64,000 nucleotides of DNA from Brassica napus. Taxonomy: Eukaryota; Streptophyta; Magnoliopsida; Brassicales; Brassicaceae. The translations under genes and the position numbers were made by a program. This document shows positions 44,728-57,476 of this stretch, one piece after another. Location: positions 13,929,065 through 13,993,064 of the forward strand of contig NC_063452.1 in the NCBI RefSeq assembly GCF_020379485.1, written 5' to 3'. Under the pieces are notes generated by a model that saw only the letters and a list, made by a program, of their open reading frames with translations, had not been told where the DNA came from and did no database searches. Numbering within the stretch: position 1 is the stretch's first letter; every line of letters begins with the position of its first letter.

Positions 44728-45557
44728 CTCTTGCCAAAGTGGTTTCGACCTCTCTCCTCCCCTAGTGAGAGAATTTCTCTCCATTCCTCTAACCTTCTTA
44801 TCACACATTTATCTTTCAGAAGGTTTAGAGTTGATTTGGGAGTGAAAGGTTGTCGTTTTTTTGTTTACCGGTTTCGGTACTTCCGACCGGTTCTTGTCTT
44901 TGACGGTTGATCAGTACCTCCGATGGCCGTGCGGCTTTGCCTCCGGGAAGCGACGACTTTCATAGTGCCGACTTCGCCGGCCTCTGTCTCCGGGAGACGA
45001 TGTCTTACTTAGAATCGTTCTCGCCGGCACCGATCCATCTACGATTCAACTCTTCGTTGACCGACTGCCTCTCGCTCTGTACCTCCGACGATTCTTCTCT
45101 CCAATTGATTTGGTTTTTGCATCTTCAAGATTATATTTATCTTCAAAGATGCCGGATCTTTTCATGCAAGATAGTCGGAATTGAAGGATCGATTGTAGGC
45201 GTCGATGTTCTTTTTCCGATTCGTAGATCCACCAGTTTTGGCTCTTCGGTTCGAGCCCTTGTGAAGATTGGTTCTTCCGTGGTTCGTCTTCGCCGTCGGC
45301 GGAGTTCCGTCGCCTGGAAGGAAGTGGTTCCTCGTCTTGACCCGTGTTCATTGATCGCCGGGCGATCGTACACGTGGAAGATGACGTGCCGTAGCTTGCT
45401 TCCTCGACAGTTTACCTTTTGTGTTTTGGGCCTGTGTGTTGGGCCTTCGTCTTCCTACTAATTGGGCTTGCGTTGCCCTTTTTTCTTGCAATGTGTTGGG
45501 CTTAGCCCTTTTGGACTCAGTTCTATTAATAAAATTCCCTGAGAAAAAAAGAAAGAA
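44728..45557 (+). mobile_element. Non-autonomous LINE-like retroposon
   Basis: A 17-bp target duplicate with one mismatch flanks it (AGACAGTACACAAAGAA at 44711-44727, AGATAGTACACAAAGAA at 45558-45574). The 3' end TTCTATTAATAAAATTCCCT followed by an A-rich tail (GAGAAAAAAAGAAAG) is typical of plant L1-type insertions. The 830-bp body holds an open frame with no recognised endonuclease or RT, so it must be mobilised in trans. Confidence 0.7.
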
Positions 45558-46610
45558 AGATAGTACACAAAGAAATGTAACGAAAATTTTACTGTTTTTA
45601 TATTGGTACAGTCTTGTATCTCCCCCTCCCCCCCCACCTCTTTTAGCTCTTCGGTTCGAGCCCTTGTGAAGATTGGTTCTTCTGTGGTTCGTCTTCGCCG
45701 TCGGCGGAGTTCCGTCACCTGGAAGGAAGTGGTTCCTCGTCTTGACCCGTGTTCATTGATCGTCGGGCGATCGTACACGTGGAAGATGATGTGCCGTAGC
45801 TTGTTTCCTCGACGGTTTACCTTTTGTGTTTTGGGCCTGTGTGTTGGGCCTTCGTCTTTCTGTTAATTAGGCTTACGTTGCCCTTTTGTCTTGCAATGTG
45901 TTGGACTTAGCCCTTTTGGACTCAGTTCCATTACTAAAATTCTCTGAGAAAAAAAAAAGATAGTACACAAAAAAATGTAACGAAAATTTTACTGTTTTTA
46001 TATTGGTACAGTCTTGTATCCCCCCTTGTTTTTATGTTGGGCCTTCGTCTTCCTACTAATTGGGCTTGCGTTGCCCTTTTGTCTTGCAATGTGTTGGGCT
46101 TAGCCTTTTTGGACTCAGTTCTATTAATAAAATTTCCTGAGAAAAAAAAAGATAGTACACAAAGAAATGTAACGAAAATTTTACTGTTTTTATATTGGTA
46201 CAGTCTTGTATCTCCCCCTCCCCCCACCTCTTTTGGCTCTTCGGTTCGAGCCCTTGTGAAGATTGGTTCTTCTGTGGTTCGTCTTTGCTGTCGGCGGAGT
46301 TCCGTCACCTGGAAGGAAGTGGTTCCTCGTCTTGACCCGTGTTCATTGATCGCCGGGCGATCGTACACGTGGAAGATGATGTGTTGTAGTTTGTTTCCTC
46401 GACGGTTTACCTTTTGTGTTTTGGGTCTGTGTGTTGGACCTTCGTCTTTCTGTTAATTAGGCTTACGTTGCCCTTTTGTCTTGCAATGTGTTGGACTTAG
46501 CCCTTTTGGACTCAGTTCCATAACTAAAATTCTCTGAGAAAAAAAGACGGAAATAAATGTAGGGAAAAATTGACAGTGGGGTTTTATTGTTTTTATTTTG
46601 GTACAGTCTT
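45241..46610 (+). repeat. Tandem copies of the LINE 3' part plus its flank
   Basis: The LINE 3' segment starting GCTCTTCGGTTCGAGCCC recurs at 45241, 45646 and 46236. A shorter copy starting in GTTGGGCCTTCGTCTTCCTA lies at about 46036. The non-LINE flank GTACACAAAGAAATGTAACG continuing to GGTACAGTCTTGTATC is copied with it, so the array arose by duplication after insertion, not by repeated retroposition. The matching reading frames are side effects. Confidence 0.85.
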
Positions 46611-46619
46611 GTGATTCTT

Positions 46620-47896
46620 GTCTTTTTATCATAAATGGATCACAAATATACACAAATAACATTTTTCAAAATCACGTATTTGTTTTGTTTTTATCTCAAC
46701 AATAGGATTTCACATGATAATTTCTATTCAGTACAAATACAATTATGATATCTGGATCTTCTAGTCGATGACAAACATATTTCGAAATCAATGAGGGTTG
46801 TAACTCTATCAGACCAAGAGGTCCAGAACTATTCAATAAATATTTAGATTTCATTTCGACAAATTATATTATAATTTTTTTTTGCTTAACAAAAATTAAA
46901 TTATAGTTACCTTAATCCTTTTATATTAACGTGGATATTCGATCGGTTGATACCAGCTGGAGACCGAAACAACTAACCAATTCTTTAGAACATCTTCGAA
47001 AAACACCGTATAACTTTAAATATGAACATTTATTTTCCTCTTTTATTTTATTGTTCAGATCTAATGTATTTACAAGTTTAAGACTATCCGATTTGAACAA
47101 TTTTTAATTTGTAAGGTACAAATTAAAAATAAAAAGAGTCATTTTTACTTCGAAATGTACTAGTTGATCATATATGCATTACGGAAATAACTTTATGGAA
47201 TAATATGGTATTTTTTTTGAAGTTTAATATTAATCATGTTGTTTCTATTTAAAATTTATGTTTTAATATAACATTTTTATATATGCATGTGCTTAATTAT
47301 CTACAAAAACTTTATGAATTTAAATTGATTATAACAAATATAAGGACCATAGTATAAAATACAAATAGTTTTGAAGTTAAGTTTGAAGTTTTTCTTTTAG
47401 AGAAGAACACTTTTAAACTTCAAATTTAGAGTTTTGAAAACTTCGAGTGTCTTTTTGGAGATTCTCTTACTAGGTAGTAATTTTCGTCCGACATAAAATG
47501 AGATATTTTTAAAATATTTGTTAAATAGATAGCCTCTAATAAGTTTAAGTATGATGCATATTTCTAAATTTTTTAAATTAAAATTTTAATGATTTTAATA
47601 TGATATTTAATTAAATTTATATGATATTAAAATATACATAATATATTTTAATCTAAATATCTATTAAGTGATGATTCATACTCATATTGTTTTGTGATAA
47701 TTTATTTTTTATAACAAATTTTTTAAACCATTAATCTCAAAATTTCAAAATTTTCAGTGCGTAACTTTTAACAGTTTTAATCATTTATAATCTTTTTAAA
47801 TATTTCTAAATATAACATATACAAAAACTATTATATAGTTAACGTGATTTTTAAATTTATTTCATAATATAAAAAAATGATAGAAGATGTACAAAG
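46620..47896. other. AT-rich intergenic with a Helitron body relic
   Basis: No gene. About 47480-47850 resembles the body of the Helitron at 18799-19733 (shared blocks around TCTATTAAGTGATGATT and TTTTAACAGTTTTAAT) but no terminus could be fixed. Confidence 0.4.
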
Positions 47897-48438
47897 TAGG
47901 TCTGGGACGAATCGGATATCCGGACAATTTTAAGGTATCCGGATCCTTATCCATAATTTTACTATCCTTATCCGGATCCGGAGTTCTCGGATATCCTTCT
48001 AAAAATTGTAATATCCGGCGGATATCTGGATCCGAATTTGGATTCTTTAAAGAAATAAAAAATAATATTAATATATATAAAATATTAACTATATTTTAAA
48101 ATTTAATATAAATATAATACTTTTAATTATTTCTATGTATAATATTACAAAATTTACATAAAATTTATATATACCATTATAAAAATGAAAATATATTAAA
48201 TAAAATTAGTTTTTATATATAGACATTACTATTTTTGAAATAGTTATTGATAAAACTTACGGATCCGGATATCCGGACTAAAAAATCAAGATATCAGGAT
48301 CCGGATCAGGCTTTGACGGATCCAACATTTTACTATCCGGATCCGGATTTGGCTCCTCCAGATATCCGGATTTTTGGATCGGATCCGAATCAGATCTCGG
48401 ATCGAATCCGGATCTCGAATAAAAGTCTCAGGCGGCTA
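47897..48438. mobile_element. Second hAT-like GGATATCC-rich element
   Basis: Related along its length to 20598-21192: it starts TAGGTCTGGGACGAATCGGA, and shares the AT-rich centre and GGATCCGGATATCCGG arrays. It is about 50 bp shorter and lacks the GTGTCGGATATCCGG block. The right end is divergent (AAAAGTCTCAGGCGGCTA) and no matching 8-bp target duplicate was found. Confidence 0.65.
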
Positions 48439-48439
48439 T

Positions 48440-49039
48440 TTGTATGTTTTAGAAGTATCATACAAATTTGAAGAATTCTTAGTCATAATCTACATTTATC
48501 TTTATTTTATTTTATTTTATTTTATTTGAAGGATTGAGAAGTTTTCGACTCGTGGACTCTAACATTCCTAAAACAGGATCTATACATATATCATATTAAA
48601 AAAAATCTATATCATATAATTTAGCCCTTTTAAAATTATACATCTCCTAATCCTAACGCAATTTATGATCTCCAAAATTCTTATTAAACAACCCAAGAAT
48701 TTTAACAAGAAAATTAACTTCTTGTTGAACAAAAGCAAAACTGTTTTTTTTTATCACCAAGCAAAACTGTCTTTGATGCATTTCTTTTCCTACACCATTG
48801 GATTTTTTTTAAAGGACAAATAGTTGTCGTCTTTGTATCAATCATTGATCAGTCATACCTTGTTTGAATTGATAAAAAGAACAAAATTTTGTCAGACATC
48901 TTGAATGATTTCGTTTTCTTTGATTTTTTTTTCTTAAATCTTTAGCTCAACTCCTCGATATTAATTCATATTCTCACGGGTTCATGAGTTAACATAATAC
49001 TTCTGAAATCACCAAGTAAGACTAGATATATACAGAATA
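48440..49039. other. AT-rich intergenic stretch
   Basis: Nothing recognised apart from a short TTTTA microsatellite near 48502-48525. Confidence 0.4.
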
Positions 49040-49053
49040 AACATATAATAGAA

Positions 49054-49275
49054 TCTCCTTTTAATTTTAACCCGACGTTGGTGGTCGAGTGGTGTGAGGC
49101 GGCTCGCAATGGTCCTAAGGGCCGCGAGTTCGAACCTCCCCCTCAGATATACCCCTACGCCGGGTCACCCGGGCCCACCCTGCTACTTCTGGGGTGGAAA
49201 TGACGTGGCTACTGCGGGCCTCGAGGGATGTCTGGGCCTCGGCCAGGGACCCTCGGTTAACAAAAAAAAAAAAAA
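49054..49275 (+). mobile_element. tRNA-derived SINE
   Basis: It has an internal pol III promoter: A box GTGGTCGAGTGG at 49081-49092 and B box GAGTTCGAACC at 49126-49136. A GC-rich body and an A-rich tail (49261-49275) follow. A 14-bp near-perfect target duplicate flanks it (AACATATAATAGAA at 49040-49053, AACATAGAATAGAA at 49276-49289). Confidence 0.8.
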
Positions 49276-49289
49276 AACATAGAATAGAA

Positions 49290-51429
49290 ATATAAATGTT
49301 TCTAGCTAGGATATGCGTATCTTAGTTACTTGTCATCCTACGATTATAAAATTATATCGCTAGCTTTATAAAATACGGGTTAGTAGTAGTACCGTAGTTA
49401 TGGAATCTTTTAAAATTAGAGATTTACAAAAACAAAATGGAAGAATAGAAGAATAGAAGAATAGAAGAATAGAAGAATAGAAAGAGAATGGAAGCTGCCA
49501 ACCAGGGACTAATAAAACAAATCGCACTGAAAATTTTGAAATTCTCATATAATGACATCCATTTCTTCTCCTTGTCGTCTCCCTCTTTTTCTGCTTCTTC
49601 TTTTATCACATATTTCTAAATTATATTATAATAATCTACCCTAATCATACCAATTAGCCTTGTTTAACCTATGTAGGCATTTGATTAATCAATGACAAAT
49701 GCTTATAAGTCATTGTTGATTAGTTGTGACATTATGTCTCAACTACTCATGTTATTTCTATAATTAAATGTATATGCTATTAATTTTATATATATATATA
49801 TATACTAATAAAAATGTCTTACTCTGTAGTTAAATTATACTTTTTGTTAAAGTATAGACTAACCATATAATTCACAGCTACGTCTATATATACATATGCT
49901 AAGAAGATTTTATTAATGTCACTTAATCGAATCTCATCAATCAAGCCAGAGTTATGCCAGCTGAATGTAGTTGGATATATCATTTGAAAAGGGAACAAAT
50001 GAAGAATAATAAAACTGTTCCACAAGAATTTTCTTTTGTGGAAAAGCACAGATCACATAAGCATTAAAAATGGTACATACTAAAAGTTTTATGGTAAAAA
50101 TATTTTTTTAGTGAAAACTTTTGGGAGAGTGGGTCGCGTAATAGCATGAGGAGGCCACAACGTTGAAATATGCAAACACCTAATTAAACCAGTTCTATTA
50201 AACAATACAAGAAATCAAAACAAAATAATAGAATAATACATACTCCCATTCTGCACGTAATCATAAATGGTTTGAATTCATGTCCATACTTGACTCAAGG
50301 TATTTAAATACTAACATCCTTAATTTTTCAAAATCTTTTCAAAAACCCTAACTATTTATTTTTGAAAAGTATATTCATATATTATAGAATTTTAGATCAA
50401 TTTCAAAACTTATGATCTACATCCAAAATTTTAACAAGTCAAAATCCATTATTTAGATATCAATTCCTTAGAAAACAACGCTTTTAGATTACTCGTTATT
50501 GAAAGTTTTCTTTTTCTAAAATACTCGTTGTTGAATATATATAGTCTTTTCTAACCATAACCAATATATATATATATACACATTTTTACCAAAAAAAAAG
50601 TCATAAATTCTCTAGGAAATGGGTAACGAATACACTATACCCCAGTTACAAAAAAAAAAAAAAAGGAATACACTATACCCATTAGGAGGACTAAGATGAT
50701 CGTTTCAAAGTTCAAACTATCGTTGTAGCATGGAGAAGCTCAGCGACTATTTTTTGCAAACTAGGGCTTAGTTTTCTATTCTCACTTTCATATTCAAATT
50801 GCATGAGCAGTAATAATATATTATAAAGTGTGTAATGATTATGAGATCCAAATAAAGAACTAAAGAAATCAAATACGTATGGGGCTTGGAATTGAAATAA
50901 AAAGGAGTGCCAAGAAGGAAGTTTGGTTGGGAGGAAGCTAGGGTTTTGTGAAAGATACAAGTTTGTAATCGTAATGTTTTATTTTCGACAGCCTTTTAAC
51001 TTCACGCTTTGCCCTAAGAATCTTCTTGGTCTCCCCCGGGAATGGTGCTCAAATTCTTTTGTTTATTTTTAACGCTCAATAACTATAATTTAATTAATTA
51101 CGAATACAATCCGGATGAACCAAACCATCTCAATCAAAGTTAAAATGTGACACTAGTGTGCATAATTAAGTTGCATATAGCGTTTTTTTTTTGAAAAATC
51201 TTTTTGAATATTTTGTTTGCAGTTGATATGTATTCAAATGGGTATGTAATTCAATACCATTATTTATTAGCACCCATTCTAAATTTCAAATATATTAACT
51301 TAGGTATTTGTTGGGAGTTTAGGATACTTACGGGTAACATTCGTGCCTTTTTAATCTGTTCATATATATATAATGTGGAAGCATATATACATGATAATTA
51401 TTCACCTAGCTCACCTATTTCTATTATGG
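49290..51429. other. AT-rich intergenic stretch
   Basis: It contains an 8-bp microsatellite (AAGAATAG, five copies, 49441-49480). No gene or further element was recognised. Confidence 0.4.
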
Positions 51430-51434
51430 TTTAG

Positions 51435-51774
51435 TAATGGAGAGGAAGTAACTTTAGTAACCGATAACACGATGATCCTATTTAGTCTGCGAATGCCTAA
51501 GATCAAAGTTTTCTTGTGATCGTTGAGAACGCCTATGTTCTAGCCAATTGCAAGGATTTAAGAGATGATGTAAAACAAAGCTCTAAGTTTTATAAATCAA
51601 TAATCAAAGTGTGTCTCTCACAAATCTGAGAAGGCACTATATATAACGACATAAAGACCTAATAACGATAGAGATTAGAATCTTAATCTCTTAAGTAAAA
51701 TAAATCATTAACTATCATAGAAAAAGAAAATTGTAAAACCAAAGCCTAACGGGAATACGATGTATGCTACATCA
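51435..51774 (-). repeat. 3' LTR of gypsy element
   Basis: On the minus strand it starts TGATGTAGCATACATCG and ends CTCCATTA; TATATATAGTGCC near 51640 is a TATA candidate. Confidence 0.92.
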
Positions 51775-54700
51775 GGTCCCCTCCCGTACGGAAGATTCGT
51801 CCACGAATCCGGTCAGCAAGTCATCATCCGGTTCATGTTTGAATAGGTGCTTAACGTTAAAGACGTCGGCAGTATGCACATGAGACGGTAAGCGCAAACG
51901 ATATGCATTTGCGTTAATCTTCTCCAAGATTTCAAAAGGGCCAATCTTGCGAGGCTTCAATTTGTTGTATTGCTTGGAGGGAAACCTTTCCTTAGTAAGA
52001 ACCGCCCAAACAAAGTCGCCAACCTGAAAATGAAGCTCGCGCCTTCGCTTGTCTGCAAACTCCTTATACTTCGCAGAAGAAGCCTCTAAATTAGCATGTG
52101 CTGAAGCATGAATACTCGCCAGTTCGGTAACAAGATCCACTGCGCGCCCATGAAACTCTCCTAACTGTGGAAGATCTGTCAACGCTAATGGACCACGAGG
52201 CACCAACCCGTACACCACTTTGAAAGGACTGAAGCCGAGACTTCGGTTATGGGTGTGATTATGGGCAAACTCTTCTTGGCACAAGATAGAATCCCAAGAC
52301 TTGATATTATCACCGACCAAACAACGCAGCATGTTGCCAAGGGAACGATTCACATCTTCGGTTTGACCATCCGTCTGAGGATGATATGCGGAGCTCATAT
52401 TAAGACTGGTCTTAAAAAGCTTCCACAAAGATAGCCGACAATGGCTTATGAAGCGAGAGTCCCTATCAGAGACAATCGACTGTGGCACACCGTGCAATCT
52501 ATAGACCTCGCAGAAGAAAAGTTGAGCAACCTGAACAGCATATGTAGTTTTCATACAAGGGATGAAGTGAGCCATCTTCGAAAAACGATCAACGACCACA
52601 AAGATGGAGTCGTTGCCTCGCTGAGTATGCAGTAAGCCGAGAACGAAATCCATGCTGATGTCACTCCACGGCTGCGTCGGAATAGGTAAAGGGAGATAGA
52701 GGCCGACGTTGGAGGCATGTCCCTTACTGCGTTGGCACGTCGTGCATCGAGATACAAACCTCTCAACATCACGCCTAAGCGTAGGCCAGAAGTAAGATTC
52801 AGATACAAGCCTCAGCGTACGGTCACGACCGACATGTCCTTCACTGTGTAACTATTTGATGATCTGCAACCAAAGACTGCTCTCGGGAACGCAAAGCCTA
52901 TTGTCTTTAAAAACAATCCCGTCGACCAGAGAGAAAGCCGAGCGAACCCCTTGCTGAAGATCGCACCATACCTTGGCGAAGAAAGGATCAGTGGTGTACA
53001 ATGTCACCAAAGAGTCAAACCCAAGAACGGAGACTCGTAACGTAGAGACCAATGCGTAGCGTCGGCTCAAGGCATCAGCGACTTTATTGAGCTTTACGGA
53101 CTGATGTTTGATGACGAAAGTAAACTGTTGAAGGTACGCTGTCCACGACGCATGTCGAGAAGAAATTTTATCTCGAGTGCCTAAATACTTTAGTGCCACA
53201 TGATCGGTATACATGATGAACTCCTTATGAGCCAAATAATGGCGCCAATGTTTAATGTCCTGGACAATGGCGTAAAACTCTATATCATACGTGCTATAGC
53301 GACCCCGAGCTCTGGCTAACTTCTCACTATAGTACGCAACCGGTTTCCCATGCTGGCTTAGTACCGCGCCAATTCCTAACTTAGAAGCATCACAATGTAA
53401 CTCAAAAGGTGAGTCAAAATCAGGAAGCACGAGTATGGGAGCGGTTGTTAGTTTCTTCTTGATGTCTGCGAATGCGTTGTCTACTTCGGATGTCCACGTG
53501 AATGAAACTCCCTTCATACAATCTGTGATTGGAGCCATAATAGAACTGAAGTTGTGCACGAAGCGTCTGTAGATTGATGTTAGACCATGAAAACTTCGCA
53601 CGTCTGAGATTGTTCGCGGCGTGGGCCAGGACGCGACTGCCTCGACCTTTTACGAGTCCACTCGTAATCCAGTTGCCGACACCACATACCCGAGGAACAA
53701 GACTTGGGACGAGCCGAACTCACATTTTTGCTTCGCGATGAACAATTGTTCTTTGCGTAGTGCCAATAGGATGTCATGAAGATGATCTAACTGTTCCTCC
53801 AATGTTGTGCTGAAGACAAGTATGTCATCAAAGTACACAACCACAAACGTCCCAATAAAGGGACATAGAGCTTGGTTCATGACCCTCATAAACGTACTTG
53901 GTGCATTGGAGTGACCAAATGGCATAACCAACCATTCAAATAATCCTTCCCGCGTCTTGAATGCAGTTTTCCATTCGTCGCCCGGGAGAATCCGAATTTG
54001 ATGGTAGCCGCTCATAAGATCCAATTTAGTAAAGATGGACGCCTTTCCTATCTTATTAAGGAGATCGTCTAATCGCGGGATTGGGAACCTATACCGCGTT
54101 GTGATTTTGTTGATAACACGACTATCAACGCACATACACCACGATCGATCTTTCTTGGGGATGAGAAGCACTGGAACCGCACATGGGCTTAAGCTTTCCC
54201 GTACGTATCCTTTCAAGAGGAGATCCTCGACTTGCCTGTGCAGTTCTTCATGTTCTTCCGGGCTCATACGGTAGTGGGCACGATTCGGTAAGACTGCGTT
54301 AGGTATAAGGTCAATGTGATGTTGAATGTCTCGGAGTGGTGGCTATCCTGCTGGAAGTTCGTCGGGAAATAAAACATCAAACTCTCTGAGAAGTGTCACA
54401 AACGCTGGTGGACAGGCTAGTTGTTGTGTTGATGGTGGAGGGATCACGATCAAAGCAAAGAGCTGGCTTGTATCACGTAGCTCCACTTCAAACTGTGACC
54501 GCGAAACGATCAACAAATTTTGTTTAGACGGTGACGTTTGTTGCTTGATGGCGTGGTCCTTTTCAGGGGATGGGAGCAACGTGATCTTCCGTCCTTCAAA
54601 CATAAAAGAGCTTTTATTTTTTTTCCCGTTGTGTATAACTTCTCTATCATACTGCCATGGTCGTCCTAAGATGATGTGAGACACATCCATAGGGGCTATA

Positions 54701-56210
54701 TCGCAATAGAAATTGTCTTTGTAGAAAGATCCGATAGAGAGTGTCAACAGAGTTCGCTGGAAAACAAAAACTTCTGCTCTGGTTTGCATCCATAACAGGC
54801 GGTATGGATGAGGATGAGCTTCTGGTGTTAAGGCGAGTTTGCGGACAGCCTCTTCAGACACCACGTTCGCCGAACATCCTGAATCAATTACGAAACGACA
54901 AACCTTTCCCTTAACTGTACAAGACGAGGTAAACAAGGATGTACGTTGCCATGCCTCATCTGTTTTGGGGGCGAGGCAGTTGCGGCGTAGCATGAGACAT
55001 GTACCCGTATCACCATAAACTTGTTCCTCTCCGGTGTCATCGTATTGGTCCTCATCATCGTCATAAACGGGCTCACCCGTGATCTCTCGATCATTGGCAA
55101 TTAAACCATGTCGACCATTATTAGGACAAGCCGTTTGTATATGACAGCGTTCACCACAGGTAAAACAACGGAGTGCATTAGGTCTAGACGGTCGAGGTTC
55201 TATTGCTGTTGCGGTGGTTTCCGTTGGTCGCGTGTTTTGGCGTGGACCGGTTGGGGTTGTTGTCATTGTGTTGTCGCGACTGGTAGTGGGTTTTGAATCA
55301 TCCGTAGGTGTGCGTGCTCGATTATTTCCAGCCCATTGGCCAGCGCCCAAGGGTGTCTGTTGTTCGACTAAGAGGGCTCGTTGCCGAGCTTCCGAGACAG
55401 AGCCTGGATCAAACTAGTGCAGCATATTCTGCAATTGAGGGCGGAGACCTGCGATAAAACGAGCGACCAGCTGGTCCTCGGAGTCATGAATGTCTACGCG
55501 CGTGAGCATCTGATAGAATTCATTAGCATATTCTTCGACCGGCTGTGATCCTTGTCGTATGTTATGAAACCGTTGGAACAAGAAACACTCAAAATTATAT
55601 GGGATGAAAGTTTTCCTCATATGTTTCTTGAGCTTGTCCCATGAAGTTATTTTCTCTTTACCTCAACGGGAACGAGAAAGTTTCACTTGACTCCACCATG
55701 AGGCGGCGTGACCACGAAAATGAGTAGTGACAAGCGGTACTCTTTTCTGTTCCGGCACGTTTTTGAACTCAATGAATTCGTCGACCATGACAAACCAGTC
55801 CAGTAGCTCTTCTGCTTGTGATCCTCATGGAACTTAGGTATGTCAATTTTGATGCCTGAAAACCAGCGTGGGTCGTCGCCATTCCTGTTTTGTCTTCCTC
55901 GTATTTGATTGTGCTGATTATTATCGCCAAACGGGTTCTCCTCGTCGCAATCTTCCTCATGCTCATCAAAGACTGGGTTATTGTTGCGGAGATTGCGTTG
56001 TTGAGGTGTGTTTGCTGCGTTTGCCGCGTTTGCCGTGAAAGCGGCTTGAACACCATCCTGAACTCCGGTCTGAATCGCTTCTGCCATCGTTCGTCTCATA
56101 TTATCCTGAAAACTTTCTTGAAAGTCCTCCAGGAATTGCTGCATTTGTGTCCATTCGTTTGGACGAGGTGTCATAGTACCCGAAGATCGATAATCACGAT
56201 AGAATTGCAA
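51772..56210 (-). pseudogene. gypsy gag-pol polyprotein, disrupted
   Basis: On the minus strand gag begins near 56210. One frame change occurs near 55800-55830; after it a single frame runs to 51772 with in-frame stops near 55660 and at 55414, 54343, 53650 and 52852. Domains in order: retrotransposon gag (FECFLFQRFHNIRQGSQPVE), CCHC knuckle CFTCGERCHIQTAC, aspartic protease VIDSGCSANVV, RT with [14 protein letters not shown] and YFDDILVF, RNase H (ELHCDASKLGIGAVLSQHGK), integrase zinc finger (H...H...CTTCQR) and core with MDFVLGL, SDRDSRF and HPQTDGQTE, then a GPFEILEKI tail. No chromodomain is seen. The damage is mostly single stop codons rather than large deletions. Confidence 0.93.
51775..51788 (-). 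other. Polypurine tract of gypsy element
   Basis: On the minus strand CGGGAGGGGACC directly precedes the 3' LTR. The same bases encode the last pol residues (R-E-G-T). Confidence 0.8.
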
Positions 56211-56218
56211 TTAACAGG

Positions 56219-56230
56219 TCTCTGATACCA
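56219..56230 (-). other. Primer binding site of gypsy element
   Basis: In reverse complement TGGTATCAGAGA, matching initiator Met-tRNA, lies two bases inside the 5' LTR and only about 10 bp before the first gag ATG, so the untranslated leader is very short. Confidence 0.85.
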
Positions 56231-56232
56231 AC

Positions 56233-56572
56233 TAATGGAGCGGAAGTACCTTTAGTAACCGATAACACGATGATCCTATTTAGTCTGCGAATGCCTAAGA
56301 TCAAAGTCTTCTTATGATCGGCTAGAACACCTATGTTCTAGCCGATTGCAAGGATTTAAGAGATGTTGTAAAACAAAGCTCTAAATTTTATAAATCAATA
56401 ATCAAAGTGTGTCTCTCACAAATCCGAGAAAGCACTATATATAACGACATAAAGACCTAATAACAATAGAGATTAGAATCTTAATCTCTTAAGTAAAATA
56501 AATCATTAACTATCATAGAAAAAGGAAATTGTAAAACCAAAGCCTAACGGGAATACGATGTATGCTACATCA
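56233..56572 (-). repeat. 5' LTR of gypsy element
   Basis: Same length as its partner, with about 15 substitutions clustered near 56300-56325. It is followed on the plus strand by the TTTAG target duplicate. Confidence 0.92.
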
Positions 56573-56577
56573 TTTAG

Positions 56578-57214
56578 TTAGTGATGATCTTGTGAAAGAA
56601 TATAAACTGGCTAGCTGTCCTGAATGATACTAATAGTAGATACTGCTAAACTACAAAAATCAAGAGGCAGATTCAAATGGAAAACCAAGTTCATTTTTTT
56701 TGCGCTAGGAAGAACAAGTATTTAATTATGAACATGTTTTGATGAACTAAATTTTCAAAAGAAAAAGTGACGATTGCAAAGCTTTTCTGATATCGGTGAA
56801 AAAAGTTCAGATATATTTATTTTCTTTAGATTATAGTTGTTCCAACTACATTAAGTGCAGTATACATGTTATATTGGACATTTTTAGAAATAGTAGATTT
56901 TGTAAAGAAATTAATCCATCAACCGACCAGTTCGTTTAAAAAACAATTGATGCAATCCAATTTAAAGAGTTAATATTTCAAGAATTTAAAGAACCTACGC
57001 TGACAAGAACGTACGCTGTTTATGTGTAGGTTGACCGAAAAAGTATATTTATTTTTTGTTTGCAATCACAATAATTCTCATATATCATTTCTTATCACAT
57101 CTCCAACAAGCATTCTCGAAAGAATCACTCTTAAAATAAGAGGTTGAATGTATGTTTTTCCAAAGGCCACCTGCAAATTTTTTGAGAAAAAAAATATTGA
57201 GACGTAATAATAAG
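56578..57214. other. Short intergenic stretch between two LTR elements
   Basis: No gene or repeat was recognised. Confidence 0.45.
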
Positions 57215-57219
57215 TACAT

Positions 57220-57476
57220 TGTTGAGATTTGAAAGAAGATTTGTGGGAATGTGTTGTCTATTTCTTATTGCTTACACCACTATATATAGTGGTTTATACA
57301 AGGTGGAGTCAAAGGGAGAATTGATTACAAAGATACTCTACATAATGACATGGTCAAACTCATAAAGACTAAGTTTGAATGGGTCTTCCATGTGGCTGGA
57401 TGTAAACCCCCAATGGACTCTAGTCTTGAACTTGTATGGTCTAGGTTATGGACCATCCACTTCATGATTCATAACA
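57220..57476 (-). repeat. 3' LTR of TR-GAG-like element
   Basis: On the minus strand it starts TGTTATGAATCATGAAGTGG and ends AAATCTCAACA, with ACCACTATATATAGTGGTGT inside, a palindrome centred on the TATA candidate. Confidence 0.92.

Larger units (their letters stand above)
51435..56572 (-). mobile_element. Ty3/gypsy LTR retrotransposon, near full length
   Basis: Two 340-bp LTRs (51435-51774 and 56233-56572) flank gag-protease-RT-RNase H-integrase read on the minus strand; RT before integrase marks Ty3/gypsy. The 5-bp target duplicate TTTAG lies at 51430-51434 and 56573-56577. The primer site and polypurine tract are in place. The LTRs differ at about 15 sites (about 96% identity by hand), so it is older than the copia copy. 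Stops and a frameshift make it defective. Confidence 0.94.

Noticed and set aside
44907..46456. Several similar long frames (SSVRALVKIGSSVV...) as a gene family
   Set aside because: They are the same LINE 3' sequence tandemly copied; no start, splice or domain evidence.
49080..49140. A functional tRNA gene
   Set aside because: A and B boxes are present but no cloverleaf closes; the A-tail and target duplicates show a SINE.
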